64,000 nucleotides of DNA. Source: JACVRW01 sp036407035. GTDB taxonomy: Bacteria > Actinomycetota > Thermoleophilia > Solirubrobacterales > Thermoleophilaceae. Made by a program: the position numbers and the translations under genes. The notes under the pieces are model-generated. The model saw nothing but the letters and a program-made list of their open reading frames with translations, was not told the origin of the DNA and searched no databases. The DNA is taken from NCBI GenBank assembly GCA_036407035.1, contig DASXAA010000079.1:34134-98133 (forward strand), written 5' to 3'. Of this stretch, positions 58,066-64,000 are shown piece after piece; positions within the stretch are counted from its first letter, which is position 1, and every line of letters begins with the position of its first letter.

Positions 58066-58468
58066 CGACGTAGTCGTACGGATCACCACCGACGAGGACA
58101 TCGTTACGGCCCGCCAGCAGGGCCGGCGGCTGTCCTCGGACCTCGGCTTCACGAGCACGGACCTGACGCTGATCGCGACCGCGATCTCCGAGGTGGCGCG
58201 CAACATCCGCCTCTACGCCGGCGAGGGCCAGGTGGAGCTGCAGCTCGTGGACGAGGGGCGGCGGCAGGGCATCATCGTGGTCGCGCGCGACGAGGGCCCC
58301 GGCATCGCGGACATCGAGCTCGCCATGCAGGACGGCTACTCGAGCGGCGGCAGCTCCGGCCTCGGCCTGCCGGGCGCGCGCCGGTTGATGGACGAGTTCG
58401 ACATCCGCTCGAAGGCCGGACAGGGGGTGACCGTGACCATGAAGAAGTGGAGCCCCTCGAGTGCCTGA
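58055..58468 (+). CDS. rsbT: Stressosome kinase RsbT
   Basis: A 137-residue GHKL serine/threonine kinase. N box TAISEVARNIRLYA, G1 ARDEGPGI and G2 SGLGLPGARRLMDEF are intact. It phosphorylates RsbR and RsbS, is released, and activates an RsbU phosphatase. GTG 58055 lies inside rsbS. It is clearly a second RsbT, paralogous to the fused one at 55674 (both have GLGLPGARRLxDEF). Confidence 0.94.
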   Translation: MATDDVVVRITTDEDIVTARQQGRRLSSDLGFTSTDLTLIATAISEVARNIRLYAGEGQVELQLVDEGRRQGIIVVARDEGPGIADIELAMQDGYSSGGSSGLGLPGARRLMDEFDIRSKAGQGVTVTMKKWSPSSA

Positions 58469-59072
58469 CACCCCCCTGCTGGAGGTCGGCCTGGCCGGGC
58501 GCGCAATGCCCGGCGAGGTCGAATCGGGGGACCTGCACCTCGTCGCTTCGTACCCTGGGGGTGTGTTGGTGGCGGGGATCGACGGGCTTGGGCACGGCTT
58601 CGAGGCGGCCGAGGCCGCGCGCGCCGCGCGCGCGTCGCTCGCCGAGGACCCGCGATCCGATCTCTCCGATCTCTTCGTGCGAACGCACGGGCGCCTCGCG
58701 CGCACGCGCGGCGCGGCGATCAGCCTGGCGGCCGTCAGCGAGGCGGACGCGCGGCTCACCTGGCTGGGCGTGGGGAACGTCGAGGGCACGCTCGTGCGGG
58801 CCGAGCCGGCGGGACGGCCGCGCACGGAGTCGATCCTGCTGCTCGGCGGCGTGGTCGGGTACCAGCTGCCGCGCCTGAGGCCGTCCACGAGCACGCTCGA
58901 TCCCGGCGATCTGCTCGTCATGTCGACCGACGGGGTCCGCGCCGGCTACCTGGACGGCATCGACACCGGCGCCCCCTCGCAGCAGGTCGCGAACGGCATC
59001 CTCGCCGGCTTCGCCAAGTCGAACGACGACGCGCTGGTGCTGGTGGCGCGCTACACCGGCGACGAGGCATGA
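58461..59072 (+). CDS. rsbX: RsbX-type serine phosphatase
   Basis: A 203-residue PP2C-like protein that would dephosphorylate RsbR/RsbS and reset the stressosome. Metal-binding aspartates are all present: D24 (SGDLHL), D41 (GIDGLGHG), MSTDGV near 153, and SNDDALVLVA near the end. GTG 58461 overlaps rsbT by 8 bases. Its end overlaps the next gene as ATGA. The fused domain of 55674 is its degenerate paralogue. Confidence 0.9.
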   Translation: MPDTPLLEVGLAGRAMPGEVESGDLHLVASYPGGVLVAGIDGLGHGFEAAEAARAARASLAEDPRSDLSDLFVRTHGRLARTRGAAISLAAVSEADARLTWLGVGNVEGTLVRAEPAGRPRTESILLLGGVVGYQLPRLRPSTSTLDPGDLLVMSTDGVRAGYLDGIDTGAPSQQVANGILAGFAKSNDDALVLVARYTGDEA

Positions 59073-60823
59073 CCCCCGAGCTGGACCGCTTCCGCAGCGA
59101 GTACGCGTCGGCGTTCATACGCTATCTGGCCGCCACCGGCGAGTCCGAGCTCGAGTCGGCGTACGAGCTGGGGCGCAGCGCCGTGACCGGCGAGCTCAGC
59201 CTGCTGGACCTCTCCGGCATCCACCACGCGGTGCTGGCCCAGTGCCTCACGAGCGCCTCGTCGCCGCAGGAGATCGAGCGCGTCTCCGCCGCCGGAGCGG
59301 ACTTCTTCAGGGAGGCGCTCGCGACCTTCGACATGACCCAGCGCGGTTTCCTGGAGGCGCAGGAGACGGCGCAGCTCGAGCAGCGCCACGCGAGTCAGCT
59401 GCGCGGGCTCGCCGACGCCGCCCTTGCCGTGAACTCCACGCTGTCGGTCGACGAGATGCTCGACCTCGTCAGCCGGCGCGCGCGCGAGGTGATCGGTGCC
59501 GTGCGGGCGATCGCCCAGTTGGGCGACGCGCCCGAGGACAACCCGCCGCAGCGCGGCCCCGACCGGCTCGTGGCCCGCCTGATCGACCGCGACGGCCGCC
59601 CCTTCGGCTCGATCGAGGTCACCGGCAAGCGGGAGGGTGACTTCACCGAGGACGACGAGTCGATCCTCGTGCAGCTCGCCCAGATGACCTCGGTGGCGAT
59701 CGAGAACGTGCGGCTCTACGAGCACGAGCGCGGGATCGCCGCGACCCTGCAGCGCAACCTGCTGCCGTCCGGGCTGCCCGACGTGCCGGGCGTGGGCGCG
59801 GCGGCGCGCTACCTGGCCGGCGGCGCCGGCGTGGAGGTGGGCGGCGACTGGTACGAGCTGATCCCGCTCGCCAGCGACAAGGTCGGGGTGGCGATCGGCG
59901 ATGTCGTCGGCCGCGGCGTGCGCGCCGCCGCGATCATGGGCCAGCTGCGGGTGGCGCTCCGGGCGTACGCGCTCGAGTTCGAGTCGCCGGCGGTGGTGGC
60001 GCGGCGCCTGGCGGGGTTCTTCCAGACGATCGACCCGAATCAGATGGCGACCTGCGTCTACGCCGTGCTCGAGCCGGAGAGCGGCCTGCTGAGCTACACG
60101 AACGCCGGGCACCCGCCGCCGCTGCTCCTGGGCTCGGACAACCGGGCGACGTACCTGGAGGGCGATCCCGGCCTGCCGCTCGGCGTTATCGCCGACACCG
60201 TCTACACCGAGGCGTCGGTCACGCTCGCCCCCGGATCGACGCTGCTGCTCTACACGGACGGCCTGGTGGAGGAGCGCGGCCAGCCGATCGACGTGGGCCT
60301 CGAGCGGCTGCGCTCGGTGGTCGCTGACTCGTCGCACGAGCCCGACCTGCTCTGCGACCGCGTGCTCGACGAGCTGGTGGACGGCGCCGCCGGCGACGAC
60401 GTGGCCCTCCTGGCCGTGCACTCGCTGCCGCTCGTCAGCGAGCCGCTCCTGCTGACGCTGCCGGCCGACCCGGCCACGCTCCTGCGGCTGCGGCGGACGC
60501 TGAAGGGCTGGCTGAGGCACGCCGGCGCCTCCGCGGAGGAGTCGCACGACATCGTGCTCGCCGCCTGCGAGGCGGCCGCCAACGCGATCGAGCACGCCTA
60601 CGGGCCGGGCGAAGCCGCGTTCGAGCTGGACGTGCGCGTGACGAGCGGCGACGTGACCGTCGGCATCCGCGACCGCGGCCGCTGGCGGCCGCCGCGCGAC
60701 CCGCGGCGCGGGCGCGGGCTGCCCGTCATGCGCGAGTTGATGGACGCGGTCGAGGTGGACTCCACGGCGGAAGGAACTAACGTATTGATGCGACGCACGT
60801 TGGGCGACCGCCAGGGGAGATGA
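59069..60823 (+). CDS. RsbU/GAF/PP2C phosphatase fused to an RsbW-like kinase domain
   Basis: A 584-residue fusion. Residues 1-95 resemble the RsbT-binding domain of RsbU. A GAF domain follows (about 110-215). The SpoIIE-type PP2C domain spans about 230-450 with intact D260, D278 (GDVVGRG), D397 (YTDGL) and D443/D444. Residues 458-580 are an RsbW-like ATP-binding domain (EAAANAIEHA; the G1 box is weak, DRGRWR; G2 RGRGLPVM). One protein therefore joins the phosphatase and kinase that act oppositely on RsbV. It overlaps both neighbours by 4 bases. Confidence 0.9.
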   Translation: MTPELDRFRSEYASAFIRYLAATGESELESAYELGRSAVTGELSLLDLSGIHHAVLAQCLTSASSPQEIERVSAAGADFFREALATFDMTQRGFLEAQETAQLEQRHASQLRGLADAALAVNSTLSVDEMLDLVSRRAREVIGAVRAIAQLGDAPEDNPPQRGPDRLVARLIDRDGRPFGSIEVTGKREGDFTEDDESILVQLAQMTSVAIENVRLYEHERGIAATLQRNLLPSGLPDVPGVGAAARYLAGGAGVEVGGDWYELIPLASDKVGVAIGDVVGRGVRAAAIMGQLRVALRAYALEFESPAVVARRLAGFFQTIDPNQMATCVYAVLEPESGLLSYTNAGHPPPLLLGSDNRATYLEGDPGLPLGVIADTVYTEASVTLAPGSTLLLYTDGLVEERGQPIDVGLERLRSVVADSSHEPDLLCDRVLDELVDGAAGDDVALLAVHSLPLVSEPLLLTLPADPATLLRLRRTLKGWLRHAGASAEESHDIVLAACEAAANAIEHAYGPGEAAFELDVRVTSGDVTVGIRDRGRWRPPRDPRRGRGLPVMRELMDAVEVDSTAEGTNVLMRRTLGDRQGR

Positions 60824-61194
60824 GCGAGCTCGCGCTGATAGAGATCGAGGACCGCGGCGACCTGATCGTCGCGGACGTGAGCGGCGAGATCGACCTCGCA
60901 AACGTCGGCCAGGTCAGGCGCCGGCTGCTCGACGCCGTGCCGAACCACGCCACCGGGCTCGTCGCGGACCTGACGGACGTGCTCCACCTGGACAGCTCCG
61001 GCGTGCACCTGCTGTTCGAGCTCGCCCGCTCGCTGCAGCTCCGCCAGCAGCGCCTGTGCGTGGTCGCGCCACCCGAGGCGCTCGGCACGCGCGTGCTCTA
61101 CATCACGGGCTTCCATCGGATCGTCCCGGTCACGACGACCGTCGGCGAGGCGGTGGCGAGGCTCGACGCCGAGGCGCCGGCGGCGCCGGCGTAA
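60820..61194 (+). CDS. rsbV: Anti-sigma factor antagonist RsbV (STAS)
   Basis: A 124-residue STAS protein. LHLDSSGVHLLFEL holds S59/S60, the serine phosphorylated by RsbW-type kinases. Unphosphorylated RsbV normally frees a sigma factor by binding RsbW. No sigma gene follows; the downstream output is unknown. ATG 60820 overlaps the previous stop as ATGA. Only 4 bases separate it from the next gene. Confidence 0.92.
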   Translation: MSELALIEIEDRGDLIVADVSGEIDLANVGQVRRRLLDAVPNHATGLVADLTDVLHLDSSGVHLLFELARSLQLRQQRLCVVAPPEALGTRVLYITGFHRIVPVTTTVGEAVARLDAEAPAAPA

Positions 61195-61198
61195 AATC

Positions 61199-63385
61199 GT
61201 GGCGCCCAGGCAGGCTCCAGGCCGCCTCGGCGCCGCCCTGATGGTGATGGTGATCGTCGTCTGCCTGACGGTGCTGGTCGGCATCGCGATCGTCTGGCTG
61301 CGCTTCACGGGCGCGGGCATCCCCGCCGGCGACGTGCTCGACGCGGTCTCGCTCGGCGACCTCTTCCTGCTCGGCGGCGGCCGCCTGACGCTGTTCGCGC
61401 TCATCGCGGCAGCGGCGGTCCTGCTCACCTGGTTCATCGACCACAGGGCGACCGAGCTCGGCCACGCCGTCGCGCTGACCCTGCTGGCGGTCATCGGGGT
61501 GCTCGTGGCGATCGCGCGCTTCGACGCCTCGGCCCAGGCCCGCGTGGCGGCGACCGTGGTGGTCGTCGCGGCGGGCGTGCTGGCCGGCCTGATCGGGCTC
61601 GCGACCACGGACAATCCGGTCCACGACTGGCTCGACGGGCGCCGATGGGTGATGCCCGCGGGCCTGGCGGGCCTCGCCCTCGCGTGCGCGCTGGTGTTCT
61701 GGGTCGTCGACGAGCGGATCGCGGCGGTGGTCGTGCTGGTGCTCGGGCTGGTGGCGTCCTGTCTCTTCGCCCTCGCGCTCGTCCGCCCTCGCCGCCGCGC
61801 CGGGTGGCTGCGGAGGCTGCTCGAGACCCCCGGAGTCGTGCTCCGCGCGGTCGCGGCGCCGATCGCCGTCCTGCTGGTGGCGGGCCTCGTTTGGCTGTTG
61901 CTCGGCAACTGGGCGGTCCCCCTGCTGATCGCGCTCGCCGCACTGCTCGTCGCCGCCCTGCTGGCCTTCCTGCCGAGGAGGAGGACCTTCCGCTGGTACG
62001 CCGTGTGCGTCTTCTCGGCCGTCCTGGTGTTCGCGTGCACCCTCAGCGCGCTCAACACGTGGTGGGAGCCGGACCTGCGGCCCGTCGCGCTGCTCCTGGA
62101 CGACGGTGGGGAGCGGGTCGGGTTCTACGTCGCCGACGGGCCGCGGGCCTTCTACTACGGAACCGTCCGGCGCTGCCGGCGCGACCCGCGCGACCTGGTG
62201 CTGAAGCCGGGCCGCCCGCTGTCCGGCACCGGCCAGGTGATCCGTGTCTCGCAGGCGGACATCCGGACGAAGCGGGTCGGGTCCGGCGCCGGTCTGGGCC
62301 GGGTGTTCCAGCGGGCGGACGGCCTCCTGAACGAGCTGCGCGTGGAGGACGGGCTGGCGCCCCATCGGGCCCGCGCCCCCTGTAGTGAGGAGGGCCCGAT
62401 CGACCTCCGGGTCCGGCACGCCCGCCCGCTGCCCGCCCGGCGCGCCGCCGTCCTCGCCGAGAGGTTCCGGCCGATCCTCGAGTTCGACTCGCTCGAGGCC
62501 TGGCGCCCGTTGAACATCGACACGCTCCTGTCGGAGCGCCGCGGCGGCGAGCCCGCGCACCGAGTCTGCGATGCCACGTGCGAGCCGCTCGAGGACCCGC
62601 GGGAGTGGGCGGGCTCGCGCTGGCACAACCTGGACCTCGCCGGCGACGACCTCGGCGGCAGCGACTTCTCGGGCCCGGACAGCTGTCCCGCGTCGCAGCC
62701 GCGGCAGCTCCACGATTGCGATCGCGGCGAGCGCTCGGCGATCTACTACCGCGCGACCGCCGCCAACGACCGCGTGTACGTCGACTACTGGTGGTTCCTC
62801 CGCTACAACCACTTCCAGCGCTACGACGCCAAGGTGCTGTGTCGGAACCGCGCCGTCAAGGTGATCGCCGGGGAGATCTGCTCGGAGCACGAGGGTGACT
62901 GGGAGGGGGTCGTCGCGGTCACGGCGGCCGGCGACCCGGAGCGCCTCGAGTTCGTCGGCTACGCCGAGCACGAGGCCGTCTTCCGGCATCCCCTGGACGA
63001 GCTCGACCACCGCGGCGAGCGACCGGTCGTGTACGTCGCCCAGGGGAGCCACGCGTCCTACCCCCACAGGTGCCCCCGGGAGTGCCCGCAGGTCAATCGG
63101 ATCCTGGGCGTGCACCTCCCCGAGACGAACACCAACGGCGAGGCCGACTGGGGTCGCAACCCGGAGGCGGCCTGCGGCGGGCCGGAGCCGTGCCTACTCC
63201 CGCTCCCGCGCGGGTCGTGGAACTCCGCGACCGGGTTCTGGGGGAGCCAGGACTGCCGCTCGGGCCGCCGCTTCTGCCACCTGGCACGCGCCCCGCGATC
63301 GCCGTCCGCGCAGCACCGCTACCGGGAGCCGTGGTGCTACACGAACCCGCGCAACGGCCACCTCGAGTGCGATCCCGAGCGGTGA
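61199..63385 (+). CDS. Membrane protein with Vps62-like C-terminal domain
   Basis: A 728-residue protein. Residues 1-285 contain about eight membrane helices. From about 290 a large, cysteine-bearing domain follows, probably extracytoplasmic. VYVDYWWFLRYNHF, HEGDWEGVVAVT and VVYVAQGSHASYPHRCP (about 520-625) match the Vps62/DUF946 signature; the chemistry of that family is unknown. Many cysteines suggest disulfides outside the cell. GTG 61199 is 4 bases after rsbV, so it is the last gene of the stressosome operon, perhaps an effector. Confidence 0.72.
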   Translation: MAPRQAPGRLGAALMVMVIVVCLTVLVGIAIVWLRFTGAGIPAGDVLDAVSLGDLFLLGGGRLTLFALIAAAAVLLTWFIDHRATELGHAVALTLLAVIGVLVAIARFDASAQARVAATVVVVAAGVLAGLIGLATTDNPVHDWLDGRRWVMPAGLAGLALACALVFWVVDERIAAVVVLVLGLVASCLFALALVRPRRRAGWLRRLLETPGVVLRAVAAPIAVLLVAGLVWLLLGNWAVPLLIALAALLVAALLAFLPRRRTFRWYAVCVFSAVLVFACTLSALNTWWEPDLRPVALLLDDGGERVGFYVADGPRAFYYGTVRRCRRDPRDLVLKPGRPLSGTGQVIRVSQADIRTKRVGSGAGLGRVFQRADGLLNELRVEDGLAPHRARAPCSEEGPIDLRVRHARPLPARRAAVLAERFRPILEFDSLEAWRPLNIDTLLSERRGGEPAHRVCDATCEPLEDPREWAGSRWHNLDLAGDDLGGSDFSGPDSCPASQPRQLHDCDRGERSAIYYRATAANDRVYVDYWWFLRYNHFQRYDAKVLCRNRAVKVIAGEICSEHEGDWEGVVAVTAAGDPERLEFVGYAEHEAVFRHPLDELDHRGERPVVYVAQGSHASYPHRCPRECPQVNRILGVHLPETNTNGEADWGRNPEAACGGPEPCLLPLPRGSWNSATGFWGSQDCRSGRRFCHLARAPRSPSAQHRYREPWCYTNPRNGHLECDPER

Positions 63386-63448
63386 CCGAGGCTCCAGCGG
63401 CGGGCGGCCGGCGCGCGCCGGCGATCCGCGACACCCCCCGCGTCCGGC

Positions 63449-63499
63449 GAGTGTGGCGCGTCTGAGTCAACCCCTGGTTGACTGAAAGCTGCCACGCTC
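63449..63499. repeat. Intergenic palindrome, GAGTGTGG family, second GTCAACC copy
   Basis: GAGTGTGGCGCG (63449-63460) faces GCCACGCTC (63491-63499). The centre GTCAACCCCTGGTTGAC (63466-63482) differs by one base from the copy at 17787-17803. It lies between convergent genes; the remainder of 63386-63559 shows no gene. Confidence 0.82.
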
Positions 63500-63559
63500 C
63501 CGCGCCGCGCGGCGTTCGCGGCGCGCGGGTTGCGACGCGTGACCAGGCGCGGGCGGGGG

Positions 63560-64000
63560 CTACGCCCTCCAGCCGAGCCGCTCGGCGGCCGCGCGGATCG
63601 TGCCGAGCACCGTCTGCACCGACGGGCGGCTCGCGTCCGTGCGCCGGGTGGCGGCGAAGATCGTGCGGTGCGGGGCGTCGCCGGCGAGTCTCCGCACCGC
63701 GATTCCCCGGTGGTCGGCCGCGGCAACGAACTCCGGTAGCAGTGTGACCGCCTGGCCGCTCGCGACCAGCGCGAGGCTCACCACGGCGTCGTTCGTGCGG
63801 TGGCGCACGTCGGGCTCGAAGCCCCCCAGCTGCCGGCATGTGCCGGCGACCATCTCCTCCCAGGGGCTGCCGCGGTGGCCGGTCGTCCAGACCTCGCCGG
63901 CCAGCGCCGGCACCGGCACCGCGCGGCGGTGGCGGCGGGCCAGCGGGTGGTCGGCCGGCAGCACGAGGCCGACCGGGTCGCGGTGCAGGTCGTGCCGGTC
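63560..64000 (-). CDS. LysR-type regulator, C-terminal part (runs off right edge)
   Basis: The last 146 codons of a LysR substrate-binding domain. PVGLVLPADHPLARRHR, then GFEPDVRHRTNDAVVSLALVASGQAVTLLPEF, is the typical effector-domain sequence; the C-terminus reads SVQTVLGTIRAAAERLG. The DNA-binding half lies beyond the right edge. The target gene is not visible. Confidence 0.85.
   Translation of the reverse strand, partial: DRHDLHRDPVGLVLPADHPLARRHRRAVPVPALAGEVWTTGHRGSPWEEMVAGTCRQLGGFEPDVRHRTNDAVVSLALVASGQAVTLLPEFVAAADHRGIAVRRLAGDAPHRTIFAATRRTDASRPSVQTVLGTIRAAAERLGWRA

Noticed and set aside
1..64000. tRNA, rRNA, CRISPR, insertion sequence or prophage
   Set aside because: I saw no cloverleaf-like gene, no regular repeat-spacer array, no transposase or integrase and no phage genes in any gap or frame.

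Overview
The window is a chromosomal segment of a very GC-rich actinobacterium. The gene content points to the Thermoleophilia/Solirubrobacterales side of Actinomycetota: two F420-type enzymes, ergothioneine genes (egtB, egtD), class II fructose bisphosphatase GlpX, thrombospondin type-3 repeats in a secreted protein, a complete stressosome operon, and a large AAA/TPR signalling ATPase with a C-terminal region I know from that group. This placement is inference. I see no rRNA, tRNA, insertion sequence, prophage or CRISPR array. Genes are densely packed, with many 4-base ATGA/GTGA overlaps.

Layout. 1-2.3 kb: part of an osmoprotectant ABC importer. 2.3-12.8 kb: mostly single metabolic genes (two F420-type enzymes, mercaptopyruvate sulfurtransferase, two medium-chain dehydrogenases, two hydrolase/methyltransferase types), a TetR-cupin divergent pair, and a secreted TSP3 protein. 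12.8-17.7 kb: TetR-uronate dehydrogenase operon, divergent hydrolase plus a response regulator that seems to start at CTG, then a thiolase/SDR pair. 18-20.5 kb: dodecin-like gene, egtB, egtD. 20.5-25.8 kb: glpX, moeA, a diguanylate cyclase and a LuxR-type regulator. 26.4-31.7 kb: principal sigma factor with a visible promoter, pilT, an S55-like secreted protein, an AIM24 protein. 31.8-39.6 kb: HxlR regulator, a conserved unknown, a pair of ArsA/GET3-like ATPases, an orphan ParA overlapping an N-terminally extended ftsZ, and gamma-glutamyltransferase. 39.7-47.3 kb: giant AAA/TPR ATPase coupled to a fusion of an FAD oxidoreductase and an acetoacetate-decarboxylase-like domain, then an ECF-like sigma factor and a strong terminator. 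47.3-52.6 kb: TetR/MFS efflux module with two matching operators, Lon-type substrate-binding protein, unknown membrane protein, methyltransferase.

52.7-63.4 kb is one tightly coupled 11-gene series: a methyltransferase resembling mycobacterial Rv3030, a CPBP protease-like protein, a GH57 alpha-glucan branching enzyme resembling Rv3031, an RsbT-RsbX fusion whose phosphatase half has lost its metal-binding aspartates, then rsbR, rsbS, rsbT, rsbX, an RsbU/GAF/PP2C/RsbW-like fusion, rsbV, and a membrane protein with a Vps62-like domain. No sigma factor lies in this operon. The window ends inside a LysR-type regulator.

The intergenic spaces carry families of palindromes and dispersed repeats (4.0-4.2, 11.95-12.06, 17.77-18.0, 25.1, 38.0, 63.45 kb), mostly between convergent genes. 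The most interesting protein-level features are the pseudo-phosphatase RsbT-X fusion, the polysaccharide-stressosome operon, the ParA-FtsZ pair, and the FAD/decarboxylase fusion coupled to a signalling ATPase.
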